Source: Fidelibacterota bacterium (GTDB lineage: Bacteria; Fidelibacterota; UBA8477; JABMPR01). From it: 56,136 nucleotides of DNA. The position numbers and the translations under genes are program-made. The notes below the pieces were generated by a model. That model was not told the DNA's origin, did no database searches, and worked only from the letters and a program-made list of their open reading frames with translations. Shown here piece after piece: positions 9,143 through 17,395 of the stretch; the first letter of the stretch is position 1; every line of letters starts with the position of its first letter. The stretch is taken from NCBI GenBank assembly GCA_024278595.1, contig JAJRSW010000004.1, positions 1 to 56,136 of the forward strand, read 5' to 3'.

Positions 9143-10031
9143 ATCTTGACCTATTCCTTTTATCATTCCCGGGTGAGTCTGGTTGAGCCCGGGTAGCCTA
9201 AAATATAAATGGAAAGGGTGCCGGAAAAAGGATGAAGGGACCTGGAGTTTTCCCTTATATAAAAAGTTTTTAAGGAATTTTGGATTATCTGCGGGTTGCA
9301 TTCGTTGGCGTAGGCTGGTGCCGATACCTTGGTAAATCGAAAATAGCAGGATGTAATAAAGCCGCAGAGCCATGACACTTGCGAGCGAAGCTCAACCTGA
9401 TCATTTAGAGTGAGGTTTCGCAACTATGCGCCCAGATCACTTCATTGCTTCCTGCGTTGTACAAAGGTTTGGTGTCTACAGAGCCTTATGAATCACCTCA
9501 ATCAATTTTTTATCGAGAAAACTTTTGCTGGGATTATTTTGGTTTTCCTGGACACTAGCGTCCTAGACTTGCGGGGCCAAATCTTGGTCTTTTAGTCGCT
9601 ATCTGCGTTGAATAATCTCACCATAGCGAGTGCTATGATGAAATTTTTCGCCATGATACCAACTAAAATTTCTGCGACTTACCCCAAATTCCAGACATGA
9701 CTTAACACTTGAGTCAGGTCGCGGTTTAGCAGACGTGGGTCAGATGCTGAGCCGAAGCCTTGTTTTTATACTTGTCACGGCTAGACTTAGAATAAAATAT
9801 TTTATAATATCTAATATATATTATAACAACCAACTGGCATGACCTTTTTTATTGCTCATTAAAGCTGAAATACAGTATAATGTTTGGTAATCCCGCAACA
9901 CGGAACTATCTTCAGACCAAACTGGGGTATCTACCAGTGATATATATCGTGTAAAGAGGTAGGTTTTAAATGGTCATTAGCTCTGAGAGAAACTAATGGT
10001 CGATCAAATGAGGGGGAGGAATAGGAAGAAA
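9143..10031. other. Long intergenic region without a convincing gene
   Basis: Nearly 900 bases between oppD (reading left) and the TPR gene (reading right). Short open frames exist but have no ribosome site or family resemblance. The part 9555-9705 is a family F repeat. The stretch 9780-9850 is very AT-rich and could hold promoter elements for the TPR gene, but I see no well-spaced -35/-10 pair I would defend. Confidence 0.5.
9555..9705 (-). repeat. Dispersed repeat family F, copy 2 (dyad element)
   Basis: Element with an overall dyad centred on the perfect hairpin CATAGC-GAGT-GCTATG at 9622-9637. The arms carry TTTTAGTCGC on the left and GCGACTTACC on the right. On the minus strand, the segment from the centre outward matches the repeat at 6144-6360 (AAGTCGCAG, then ATGGCGAAAAATTTC, then CATAGC). 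It is non-coding. Confidence 0.5.
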
Positions 10032-11570
10032 ATGACGAAACGACAGCATCTTATGAGCACCGAGTTGAACAAGACGCACGAACAATCCAACTTTATGGAA
10101 AAGTTTCATGCTGCTGAATGTTATGGTCTGTTGGGTCAGATCGGTTTTCTCAGTGATGAGAAGGTCCAACTGCTCCTGGATCAGGGTAAGGTATCTGGTC
10201 GGCGGAACAAAATGATGGAGGCATTGGAGAAGATAACCTATGCCAAGATCGCCGGGCTGGAGGGAAATTATGCCTTTGCCATGGAACTCTACGAGCAGGT
10301 ATTAGATAAGGTTAACGTCTTGAACCAGGGGTCTCAGCAGGAGAATGCTCTGACCTTCTTTTACTACGAATATTCAGGATTTCTACACAGGATCGGTGAT
10401 AACGGCAGTGCTTTGATGTATCTGGAAAAAGCCAGGGAAGCAGCCAGGTCCAACCGTATGAAGCAGATGATTACCTATCAATTCATGGTCAAGCAGAGTG
10501 GTTCGCTAAGAAAATCAGCCCTGCGAAAATGGATGCAGAGCATCGCCTATTTCAATAAGTATGGGATGACAGTTATGGAAGCTCAGGCTCATTATGACCT
10601 GGCTCTATATTACATCGAACAGGATGAGGTCAGTGATGCGGCGGATCATTTGGACCAAGCTCATGAATTGGCGGTAACATCTGGCTACCAGTATTTGCGT
10701 TGGAGTATTGATTTGATGCGGGGTACTCTATTGGCAGGTCAGGACCGCGACTCTGAAGCCATGGGATATTTTAAAGAACTGCTGAAATCTGCGACAAACA
10801 CTTATTTCAAGACCAGGATATTGAACGAATTGGCGGATCTATATGAGCGACAAGGTGAAATTGATCAGGCCCTGGAATCAGCCATGACAGCGATGGAACT
10901 AGGTCAGCGTTTCTCGATTGGCCTTGAGTTGGCCAAAGCCAGTTTGAAGATTGGTGAAATATATCATCGCCAGAAAACCGATATTACCAAAGCCTTTTTC
11001 TATTTTCAACAGGGTTATGGTGCGGTGATGGAATTGTTACAACGAGGTGTTCCCATTGCAGATGAGCAGGCAACAGTCATTAACTGGTATGTCAGTTTTC
11101 TTGAGGAGCATTTCCCCGGGGATATGGCAGAATCGGCCAATGAAGACCTGTTTGCCTTCTCCAGGGACATGAATTGGGTCAGGATTAAAGATCTATTTCA
11201 CTACAATCTATTCTTGTATCACTACATGAATACCGGGATCGGTGGGAAAACACTCCAGGCTCTGAAGTTCCCGGCATCTTCCTTTTATTCAGCTACTGAA
11301 CGTCTGCGCAGCAGGGGAATCACATTTCCAAATTTCCGTAGAAATGACGTGGAGATTCCCAGTGATAATTATGTGGAGGGCTTGCAGCAGTATTCGCGGA
11401 TGCACCGGGATAAATCCTGGGTTGAGATCAACGAGCAGTTTGAAAAAGATATGCTGGCCTATCATTACAAGATCAATAATTATAATAAGAAATTATTGGC
11501 TAAAAATCTTGAATTGGCCTACTCTGGAATTGTAAATCGGACGAAGTATCTGACATCCAGTTCCAACTGA
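10032..11570 (+). CDS. Tetratricopeptide-repeat protein of unknown function
   Basis: About 512 residues, predicted cytoplasmic and all-helical. The start at 10032 (MTKRQHLMSTEL) is preferred to one 36 bases earlier because the strong purine stretch GGGGGAGGAATAGG lies just in front of it. Several TPR-like helical hairpins are recognisable, for example YAFAMELYEQVL, GSALMYLEKAREAA, SDAADHLDQAHELA, SEAMGYFKELL and DQALESAMTAMEL. The final third (after about residue 370) is not repetitive and has no recognised domain. No signal peptide, enzyme motif or DNA-binding domain is visible. It is a single-gene unit with a terminator right after it. A scaffold or regulatory role is usual for such proteins but is not shown here. 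Confidence 0.7.
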   Translation: MTKRQHLMSTELNKTHEQSNFMEKFHAAECYGLLGQIGFLSDEKVQLLLDQGKVSGRRNKMMEALEKITYAKIAGLEGNYAFAMELYEQVLDKVNVLNQGSQQENALTFFYYEYSGFLHRIGDNGSALMYLEKAREAARSNRMKQMITYQFMVKQSGSLRKSALRKWMQSIAYFNKYGMTVMEAQAHYDLALYYIEQDEVSDAADHLDQAHELAVTSGYQYLRWSIDLMRGTLLAGQDRDSEAMGYFKELLKSATNTYFKTRILNELADLYERQGEIDQALESAMTAMELGQRFSIGLELAKASLKIGEIYHRQKTDITKAFFYFQQGYGAVMELLQRGVPIADEQATVINWYVSFLEEHFPGDMAESANEDLFAFSRDMNWVRIKDLFHYNLFLYHYMNTGIGGKTLQALKFPASSFYSATERLRSRGITFPNFRRNDVEIPSDNYVEGLQQYSRMHRDKSWVEINEQFEKDMLAYHYKINNYNKKLLAKNLELAYSGIVNRTKYLTSSSN

Positions 11571-11587
11571 TTTCCAGATCGATACTG

Positions 11588-11632
11588 AAAAAAAGAGCTT
11601 GGGGCGCAAGACACGCAACGAGCTCTTTTTTT
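11588..11632 (+). terminator. Rho-independent terminator of the TPR gene
   Basis: Stem AAAAAAAGAGCT (11588-11599) pairs with AGCTCTTTTTTT (11621-11632), 18 bases after the stop codon at 11570. The T-run forms the end of the right arm. Confidence 0.8.
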
Positions 11633-11823
11633 ATCCTCAGAAAGCCAGACAGTTTCAATGGAATTATGCCGTTTGCAGTTCTAAAGTGATCATTAATACC
11701 GTCTTCACCTCCAGATGCGCGGTATATTCTTCATATTTTCCATTTTTACTGCACCTGAAATATTTACCATAGCTATACTTCGATGAACTCAGCACGAGTG
11801 GTTATGCAAAACATTTGATGTTT

Positions 11824-12086
11824 GACGCCTCCGCAAAAAGTCCCTCCCCGACACGATTGTCGGGATCTTCTACTCGCAGAGCGTTACATTGAGTCCTTCG
11901 GCTAAGCTCAGGGACCGCCCTTCGACTAAGCTCAGGGACCGCCCTTCGACTGAGCTCAGGAACCGCTGGTCGAAATGACGTGGAGTGTTGTTATTTATAG
12001 GTTTAGATGCATTTGTCCTAAATAATTGTATTTATTATATATAGGGCATATTCCGTGTTTTTCCAAATCCTTTTTGCGAGGGCGTC
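11824..12086 (+). mobile_element. MITE family A, copy 2 (263 bp), nested in a family C repeat
   Basis: Ends GACGCCTCCGCAAAAAG and CTTTTTGCGAGGGCGTC are near-perfect inverted repeats. The flanking 6-mers ATGTTT (11818-11823) and ATGCTT (12087-12092) differ at one base. Compared with copy 1 it carries two extra pieces: a hairpin CCCGACACGATTGTCGGG and three 24-bp tandem units. The right-hand 100 bases (from TTGTTATTTATAGGTTTAG) match copy 1 closely. No protein is encoded. Confidence 0.78.
11895..11966. repeat. Three tandem 24-bp units inside the MITE
   Basis: Three units of 24 bp, each starting CCTTCG(A/G)CT(A/G)AGCTCAGG and ending ACCGC, at 11895, 11919 and 11943. The same unit (ending ACCAC) is repeated at least 3.7 times at 56048-56136. 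Each contains the imperfect palindrome CCTTCGACTGAGCTCAGG, also found singly as CCCTGAGCTCGTCGAAGGG in the repeats at 22.4 and 43.7 kb. Confidence 0.8.
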
Positions 12087-12290
12087 ATGCTTGTAAAAAA
12101 GAAAAATATCTTGAATCTCCTCAGCGCATTTGGAACTGAAAATGATATAAAATCCCATTCCCCATATACTCCCCATAATTTGCACCATAAAGGGCAATAT
12201 TTACCAATATGCGTGCCGGGTATTTGCTTTCTGAGTGAAAAGAAAAACCCCTGCATCTCAACAGGACGTTGGCATACAAGGGTTCAAGAG

Positions 12291-12366
12291 TGGTGATCGC
12301 GGCAGGGATCGAACCTGCGACCAATTGATTAAAAGTCAACTGCTCTACCAGCTGAGCTACGCGACC
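12291..12366 (-). tRNA. tRNA-Lys (anticodon TTT)
   Basis: Reading the minus strand from 12366, the 76-nt gene has acceptor arm GGTCGCG pairing with CGCGATC, D-arm GCTC-AGCTGGTAGA-GC, anticodon loop CTTTTAA (TTT, lysine) on a five-pair stem, T-arm GCAGG-TTCGATC-CCTGC, and an encoded 3' CCA. All stems pair, with one G-T at the acceptor. It stands alone, with no other tRNA in the window. Confidence 0.95.
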
Positions 12367-12393
12367 ATGTCAAAAACTTATTGCAGAAATATT

Positions 12394-12455
12394 CTGTTCT
12401 ACCAGCTGCGTGTCCCGGCGAAGCCTGTAAGGCGAAGACGGAAGCTACGCGACCA
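12394..12455 (-). pseudogene. Partial duplicate of tRNA-Lys 5' part, split by a 34-bp REP-like insertion
   Basis: On the plus strand, CTGTTCTACCAGCTG (12394-12408) and AGCTACGCGACCATG (from 12443) repeat the 5' part of the adjacent tRNA-Lys, including the three bases just outside it. In the true tRNA these two pieces are contiguous. Here 34 bases (about 12409-12442) with a GGCGAAG direct repeat and a GCCT-GTA-AGGC hairpin lie between them, in the D-loop. The anticodon and T-arms are absent, so this cannot make a tRNA. Confidence 0.7.
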
Positions 12456-12533
12456 TGAAAAAGCGAGCCAATATAGTTTTGTCCATACCCCTGACAAAAC
12501 AATTTAACTGATAAACGGGCTTTTTAAAGGAGT

Positions 12534-12565
12534 GTTAATATGAATTGGTTGTTTTGAATATTAAC
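12534..12565 (+). promoter_or_regulatory. Leader hairpin with a five-codon ORF before the acyltransferase gene
   Basis: GTTAATAT (12534-12541) can pair with ATATTAAC (12558-12565). Between them lies ATG AAT TGG TTG TTT TGA (12540-12557), encoding MNWLF, which has a better ribosome site (AAAGGAG ending at about 12532) than the main gene 22 bases further on. The arrangement looks like a translational control element, but no function is shown. Confidence 0.35.
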
Positions 12566-12579
12566 CTATCTTTCACCCC

Positions 12580-13416
12580 ATGGGAAAAAGTATAAACAGC
12601 CCCTGGAGAACCCTCTCCACAGCAGTATATGGTGCCCCTAACGAAGGGAAAATCTACGGCAATATCGATGTAGATGTGACCGCCGCCTGGGAAATGATCA
12701 AACACCATCGCAGTGAGGGACGCCGGATCACTCTGACCCACATGGTGGCTGGAGCCATTGGACGAACCATCGGTTGGGATATTCCGGAAATGAATGCCTT
12801 TGTAAAACGTGGGAGCGTTGTCCAGCGTGACGAGGTTATTGTAACAGTAGCCGTGAACATGCATGGTGGTCGTGAAATGTCCAGCGTCAAGTTGTATGAT
12901 GCCCATAAAAAAACTGTTTTCGAAATTGGCGATAGAATTCGCAGCAAAGCTGCCCAGGCACGCAGTGGTTCCGACAATGATACCATGGAAAATAAATCAT
13001 TTATGATCAAGGTTCCCTGGCCATTCAGACGGATGCTGTTCTTGCTGTTCCGCTTTATCACAAGTACCCTGGGACTGGAGCTCAAATTCCTGGGCCTGGG
13101 TCACAATGCCTTTGGGTCAATTCTACTATCTAATATCGGGTCCCACGGTTTGACCACCGGTATGGCCGCCTTATTTCCCGGCTCCAAACTGCCTGGTGTG
13201 ATCACAATGGGTAAGGAGGAGGAGAAGGCCGTGGTGGTGGATGGTGAGATCGTCATCCGCAAGATCCTGCCCCTGACCGGTACATTTGATCATCGGATCA
13301 TTGATGGTTACCATGCAGGTATGCTGGCCCATCACGTAAAACGCTATCTGGAACAACCAGACCTGTTAGCTACAGCGCCCCTCGAATTGACCGAGGATGT
13401 GCTGCAATCCCCCTGA
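12580..13416 (+). CDS. Stand-alone 2-oxoacid dehydrogenase E2-type acyltransferase catalytic domain protein
   Basis: 278-residue protein equivalent to the catalytic domain of lipoamide acyltransferases (E2 of pyruvate/2-oxoglutarate dehydrogenase; CAT-like fold). The C-terminal active-site motif is present as TFDHRIIDGYHAG (H-x3-D-G type) after the usual hydrophobic strand region. It lacks the lipoyl and peripheral-subunit-binding domains, and no E1 or E3 genes are adjacent, so it is not a standard complex component. Residues about 140-165 (PFRRMLFLLFRFI) are notably basic-hydrophobic. The ATG at 12580 is the only possible start after an in-frame stop at 12562, but its ribosome site is weak. 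Such free E2 domains are widespread; their acyl substrate is generally unknown. Confidence 0.8.
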   Translation: MGKSINSPWRTLSTAVYGAPNEGKIYGNIDVDVTAAWEMIKHHRSEGRRITLTHMVAGAIGRTIGWDIPEMNAFVKRGSVVQRDEVIVTVAVNMHGGREMSSVKLYDAHKKTVFEIGDRIRSKAAQARSGSDNDTMENKSFMIKVPWPFRRMLFLLFRFITSTLGLELKFLGLGHNAFGSILLSNIGSHGLTTGMAALFPGSKLPGVITMGKEEEKAVVVDGEIVIRKILPLTGTFDHRIIDGYHAGMLAHHVKRYLEQPDLLATAPLELTEDVLQSP

Positions 13417-13439
13417 TTTTATAATAGTAAAAATAGCGT

Positions 13440-13907
13440 CTAATGATCCTGGCGTCCTGGGGTCAACCAGTGTCGATATTCCAACAACCAGGAAACACCC
13501 AGTATTCCAATGTTTTGAATGATCTTTAGTGAACCCATGGTGGTTTCCGTTGATGTCACGCTGAAACAGCCACAATTGAAATCCAGCCCTCGCAGCATAG
13601 CCGAACCAATGGCCAGGGTGAAGACCAGCGTCATACTCCCGATGATCAGATTGGCCGCTCTGGGATAGCGGTTAAAAACCAGGGCCAATCCACTTAACAT
13701 TTCGATCCAGGGCAGAATAATGGCAGTGATGTGAAGCAGTGGCAGGGGGAGGATCTGGTAATTGGCGATGGCTTTGGCGAATAGACCGGGATTCCAAATC
13801 TTATCCAGACTGGCAAGGATGAACAGCAAACCCAGACCCATCTGCAGGAGTAACAGTAGCAGTTTACCAAATTTACTCTCCAGAAGGTGGTGGAAGGTTG
13901 AGTTCAT
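13440..13907 (-). CDS. DoxX/MauE-like membrane protein
   Basis: 155-residue four-helix membrane protein of the DoxX/MauE superfamily: FILASLDKIWNP in the first helix region, PWIEMLSGLALV in the second, and the Cys pair loop NCGCFS (about residue 112) before the last helix. In MauE- and VKOR-like redox membrane proteins this type of Cys motif links to disulfide or quinone chemistry. The start ATG overlaps the stop of the rhodanese gene (TAATG on the minus strand), so the two are made together. The pair probably forms a membrane module handling reduced sulfur or thiol redox state. The precise role is inferred. Confidence 0.75.
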   Translation of the reverse strand: MNSTFHHLLESKFGKLLLLLLQMGLGLLFILASLDKIWNPGLFAKAIANYQILPLPLLHITAIILPWIEMLSGLALVFNRYPRAANLIIGSMTLVFTLAIGSAMLRGLDFNCGCFSVTSTETTMGSLKIIQNIGILGVSWLLEYRHWLTPGRQDH

Positions 13908-14428
13908 TAGGGGCTGCTACCAGTGGGATAATCAGCGGTTTGCCACTCCTGCCAGCCCCCGAAAAAGAAGAAGACTCGGGTGAAACCCATCATGGTCAGA
14001 TCACCAGCCAGGTCGATGGATGCATTACAATCAACCCCATCACAATAAGTAATGAGGATCTGCTCAGAATCCAGTTCATCCAGCAGGGATAGCGAATCCA
14101 TAAAGGCATGGGCGGGTAGATTAATGGCTCCCAGAATATGTCCCTGTTGATAAGCTACCTGGTCGCGAGCATCCAGGAAGATAACGCTGCCCTCCAAATA
14201 GGCGCTGTAGGCCTGTTCTAAACTAATACTGTTGGCTTCGTTCGAATCACCATTGGGATTGATAGTGACAGAAGGGATCACCGTTCCACTGGAGTCTGAA
14301 CCAACCAGGGTAAGTTCTGTTTTTATTCCGATCCCATTGGGCAAAATGGTTTGGGCTGTCAGTCCCAGGATGGTTGACACCAGGAACAGACCGAGGATAT
14401 CTTTAAGTAGGGTAGGGATGCTCTGCAT
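13907..14428 (-). CDS. Membrane-anchored rhodanese-domain protein
   Basis: 173 residues with an N-terminal hydrophobic anchor or signal (LLKDILGLFLVSTILGL) and one rhodanese domain from about residue 65 to 170. The domain has the expected strands (VIFLDARDQVAYQQGHI, GAINLP) and a catalytic loop YCDGVDCNAS, with the active Cys at the start of a normal-length loop and a second Cys inside it. Rhodaneses carry persulfide sulfur; periplasmic forms deliver or accept sulfane sulfur. It is translationally coupled to the DoxX/MauE-like protein, whose Cys pair could be a partner. Orientation (periplasmic domain) is inferred from the anchor. Confidence 0.82.
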   Translation of the reverse strand: MQSIPTLLKDILGLFLVSTILGLTAQTILPNGIGIKTELTLVGSDSSGTVIPSVTINPNGDSNEANSISLEQAYSAYLEGSVIFLDARDQVAYQQGHILGAINLPAHAFMDSLSLLDELDSEQILITYCDGVDCNASIDLAGDLTMMGFTRVFFFFGGWQEWQTADYPTGSSP

Positions 14429-14733
14429 AAGGTGCGATAATAAATGGCAGTGTAAACTAATCCAAAAGGAATTGTGGGAAAGTGGGGCGGTAAAAGTTGA
14501 AAGTCGTAGGGTCAGAAGTCAGCTTGGTTTGAAATTTTACCGTTATCAGCATTGGTTGAATCGTTCAAGCGCAAACCCCTGTGGATAAAATTACATATCT
14601 GTTGGTCAGGGGCCATCGGTAGTTTATTGGAAAGCGATATGTATTAACAAATAATCGGGAATGTATCTCCGGTTTAAGCTGACAAGCCACCTCGCACTCT
14701 CTATATTCCTCAGCTAATATTTAAGGAGGAATT
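14429..14733. other. Divergent intergenic region between rhodanese and hflK
   Basis: About 300 bases that must hold the promoters for both directions. No gene, hairpin terminator or strong sigma-70 pair could be defended by eye. The last bases give hflK a strong ribosome site (TTAAGGAGGAATT). Confidence 0.4.
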
Positions 14734-15729
14734 ATGGCTGCAAGACGAATTGTTATCGGTGATAGTGAAGTTGAGATACCAGATATCGGGATCAAAACTT
14801 TTATCTATCCAGTTTTATTATTGATCGTGGTCTGGATCTTTTTTGCCGGACCATTTTATGTGGTAGCCCCGGAAGAAAACGGTGTGGTACAAACTTTTGG
14901 TAAATTGACCAACGTCACTGAATCGGGACTTAGATTTAAATTTCCCTGGCCGATTCAAACGGTGGAACTGGTAAATGTGGAAGAAGTGCGGCGTCTTGAA
15001 TTGGGCTTTCGTACAGTACGGGCAGGTGGAACATCAAATTCTGCCCAGTATAAAAAGGTGCTAACGGAGTCACTCATGCTCACCGGTGATGAAAACATTG
15101 TCAGTGTGGATCTGGTAGTCCAGTACAAAGTGAAGGATGCCGGCCAGTTTCTGTTTCGAGTGAAAAATCCCAAGCGAGCTGTCTCACATGCTTCGGAAGC
15201 GGCAATCCGACAGATCGTCGCCTCGCAACCCATCGATCAGACCTTGACCACTGGTAAAGCTATGATCGAAACTTCAACCAAGGACCTATTGCAAAAAATA
15301 TTGGACAGTTATGAGGCGGGGATCTTTGTCGCGCAGGTGAAACTGCAGGATGTGACGCCTCCTCAACAGGTGGATGCGGCTTTTAAGGATGTCCAATCTG
15401 CCAAAGAAGAAAAAGAAAAAAAGGTCAATATTGCCTTGGGTTACCGTAATGAGATCATTCCTCAAGCTCGTGGAGAGGCCGCTGAGGCTATCCAACAAGC
15501 TGAAGGCTATCGGCAGAAACGGGTCAAGGAAGCCGAGGGTGATGCCTCAAGGTTCACCCAGATGCTCAATCAATACCGGTTGGCAAAGGATGTGACCCGC
15601 ACCCGCATGTATCTGGAGACTATGGAAGAGATATTCCCCAAAATGGATAAGTACATTGTGGATGGTAAAGATGCTGGAGGGCTGGTGAACGTCCTCAGTC
15701 TTGAGAAGGTGAAAGGGGGTGCCAGATGA
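14734..15729 (+). CDS. hflK: HflK, SPFH/band 7 membrane protein
   Basis: 331 residues. A single transmembrane helix (about residues 24-42, PVLLLIVVWIFFAGPF) is followed by an SPFH domain and a long Lys/Glu-rich helix. With HflC it forms the large periplasmic cage that surrounds and regulates the membrane protease FtsH. The order K then C, the length, and the partner overlapping by 4 bases (ATGA) support HflK. The pattern VVAPEENGVVQTFGKL is characteristic. The start at 14734 follows AAGGAGGAATT. No ftsH is in the window. Confidence 0.93.
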   Translation: MAARRIVIGDSEVEIPDIGIKTFIYPVLLLIVVWIFFAGPFYVVAPEENGVVQTFGKLTNVTESGLRFKFPWPIQTVELVNVEEVRRLELGFRTVRAGGTSNSAQYKKVLTESLMLTGDENIVSVDLVVQYKVKDAGQFLFRVKNPKRAVSHASEAAIRQIVASQPIDQTLTTGKAMIETSTKDLLQKILDSYEAGIFVAQVKLQDVTPPQQVDAAFKDVQSAKEEKEKKVNIALGYRNEIIPQARGEAAEAIQQAEGYRQKRVKEAEGDASRFTQMLNQYRLAKDVTRTRMYLETMEEIFPKMDKYIVDGKDAGGLVNVLSLEKVKGGAR

Positions 15730-16577
15730 AAAATATAGGAGCCATTATTGTCGCATTTATAGTGCTACTCTTCGTTTATGGCGGGATCATGATCGTGGAT
15801 GAGACCGAACAGGTCGTCATTGTTCAGTTGGGTAAACCAGTGCGTAATATTTCGGAGCCCGGTCTGAATTTCAAGATTCCATTCATTCAATCTGCAACGA
15901 TATTTGAGAAAAGGCTATTGGAGTATGACAGTGCTCCCAATACGATCCTGACCGCCGACAAGAAGAATCTAACCTTGGATAACTATGCTCAATGGAGAAT
16001 TTTAGATCCCCTGAAATTCATGCAGACCATGCGGACTCAAGCCCTGGCTCAACCCCGCTTGGATGATATTATCTATTCTGCCTTACGGGTTCAGCTGGGA
16101 ACGCATCTCATGCACGAAATTGTATCCACCATGCGTGATTCGCTTATGCACAAAGTGACCCAGAATGCTAATGTTACCGCCGGTGATTTTGGTATTGAAA
16201 TTGTCGATGTGCGCATCAAAAGAGCTGATCTGCCCCGTGAGAACGAGCAGGCGGTATTCGAGAGAATGGCTGCAGAACGCCAACGGATGGCCAAGCAGTT
16301 CCGCTCTGAAGGTAAAGAGGAAGCAGTTAAGATCAGAGCTGAGACCGATAAGGACCGCCAGATTATTTTGGCCGATGCCTATAAGCAAGCCCAGGAAGTC
16401 CGTGGAGAGGGTGAAGCACGGGCGATCAAGATCTATGCCGATGCCTACCAGCGCGATCCCAGTTTCTACGAATTCGTAAGAACCATGGATGCCTATAAGA
16501 AGGTTTTTGATGAGAAAACCAAACTGGTGCTCACCCCAGAATCTGATTTTTTCAGGTATTTGAAGAAGATGAAATAG
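15726..16577 (+). CDS. hflC: HflC, SPFH/band 7 membrane protein
   Basis: 283 residues. The N-terminal transmembrane helix (AIIVAFIVLLFVYGGIMIV) leads straight into the SPFH domain (VDETEQVVIVQLGKPV), then the helical segment with the conserved DVRIKRADLP, and the coiled region rich in Arg/Glu/Ala. The C-terminal DAYQRDPSFYEFVRTMDAY is a strong HflC signature. It partners HflK in the FtsH-regulating complex. It overlaps hflK by four bases, and a rho-independent terminator follows it, so hflKC forms a two-gene operon. Confidence 0.94.
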   Translation: MKNIGAIIVAFIVLLFVYGGIMIVDETEQVVIVQLGKPVRNISEPGLNFKIPFIQSATIFEKRLLEYDSAPNTILTADKKNLTLDNYAQWRILDPLKFMQTMRTQALAQPRLDDIIYSALRVQLGTHLMHEIVSTMRDSLMHKVTQNANVTAGDFGIEIVDVRIKRADLPRENEQAVFERMAAERQRMAKQFRSEGKEEAVKIRAETDKDRQIILADAYKQAQEVRGEGEARAIKIYADAYQRDPSFYEFVRTMDAYKKVFDEKTKLVLTPESDFFRYLKKMK

Positions 16578-16613
16578 TCTTCCAGGAATGAGTCCATTCC
16601 TGACTCGAGATTG

Positions 16614-16649
16614 AAGGGTAACTGTCTCAATGATGGTTACCCTTTTTTT
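16614..16649 (+). terminator. Rho-independent terminator of hflKC
   Basis: Perfect stem AAGGGTAAC (16614-16622) / GTTACCCTT (16636-16644) followed by a T-run, about 36 bases past the hflC stop. Confidence 0.85.
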
Positions 16650-16822
16650 GATCAAAAAAATGTCATGGGCCAGGTGGGGATTTGAATCCCAGCTGTGAAT
16701 TTGAATCCCAGTCTGGAATGCCACCATGCCTGATGAACTCTTTTCCCGAAAATGATTGCTGAGTCTTAGTAAGAATATATATTCAGCGGCTTTGTTTGAA
16801 ACGAGGCATTGAGGTGAATAAA

Positions 16823-17380
16823 ATGAGGCGCCGTATGAACATGTTTCCCGAAATCCACGCAACCACAATCCTGGGGGTGCATCATAATGGAAAAGTTGCC
16901 CTGGGGGGCGATGGTCAGGTAACCTTTGGTGATACAGTCATGAAGCATGGAGCCGTAAAGATTCGTTCGATCTATGACGGTGAAGTCCTGGCCGGATTTG
17001 CCGGATCGGCGGCTGATGCCTTCGCATTGTTTGAGAAATTTGAAGGAAAACTGGAAGAATTCAGTGGCGATCTGGTGCGGGCTGCCGTGGAGCTTGCCAA
17101 GGATTGGCGCATGGATAAAATGCTGCGCAATCTGGAAGCCATGCTGGTGGTGATGGATGTTGACCATGGCCTGATTATTTCCGGAAATGGGGATGTGGTA
17201 GAATCTGACGATGGGGTACTCTCGATTGGATCCGGGAGTCCCTATGCCATTGCAGCGGCCCGGGCATTTATTGTCGCTGGTAAAAAAAATCCGAAAGAGA
17301 TTGTAAAAAAAGCGCTGGAGATCACCGCCGATATCTGCATCTATACTAATAACAATATTAATATTTTAGAATTGAAATAA
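16823..17380 (+). CDS. hslV: HslV, ATP-dependent protease proteolytic subunit
   Basis: Threonine peptidase of the HslUV (ClpQY) proteasome-like complex. The motif [14 protein letters not shown] contains the processed catalytic Thr (Thr14 in this numbering, matching Thr1 of the mature E. coli enzyme). [26 protein letters not shown] and the C-terminal [13 protein letters not shown] are family hallmarks. The start at 16823 is chosen because GAGGTGA sits six bases upstream; later ATGs at 16835 and 16841 are also possible. A propeptide of about 13 residues would then be removed, as in other bacteria with the HATTI form. hslU follows 15 bases later. Confidence 0.94.
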   Translation: MRRRMNMFPEIHATTILGVHHNGKVALGGDGQVTFGDTVMKHGAVKIRSIYDGEVLAGFAGSAADAFALFEKFEGKLEEFSGDLVRAAVELAKDWRMDKMLRNLEAMLVVMDVDHGLIISGNGDVVESDDGVLSIGSGSPYAIAAARAFIVAGKKNPKEIVKKALEITADICIYTNNNINILELK

Positions 17381-17395
17381 GAGCATAGTCGTTAC

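Larger units (their letters stand above)
11694..12150 (-). repeat. Dispersed inverted-end repeat family C, copy 2, split by a MITE
   Basis: The left end TAATACCGTC at 11694 and the right end TTTGGAACTGAAAATGATAT at 12129 correspond to the two ends of the uninterrupted copy at 42319-42494 read on the other strand. The interior from the left end to 11823 and from 12093 to 12150 aligns to that copy. The MITE at 11824-12086 plus a 6-bp duplication is the extra material: 457 minus 269 leaves 188 bp, against 176 bp in the intact copy. Confidence 0.7.

Noticed and set aside
9410-9595. 61-codon frame upstream of the family F repeat
   Set aside because: No ribosome site, low-quality composition, and it runs into repeat sequence.
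11895-11966. 24-bp tandem units considered as a CRISPR array
   Set aside because: Units are directly adjacent with no spacers, and no cas genes are present.
12087-12507. Plus-strand frames crossing the tRNA-Lys gene (including one containing RGRDRTCDQLIKSQ)
   Set aside because: They are antisense readings of the tRNA and the repeat next to it, a frequent false gene call.
16660-16720. Sequence GGGGATTTGAATCCC followed by a second TTTGAATCCCAG, looking like tRNA T-arms
   Set aside because: No acceptor, anticodon or D-arm could be folded around it; at most a worn tRNA fragment.
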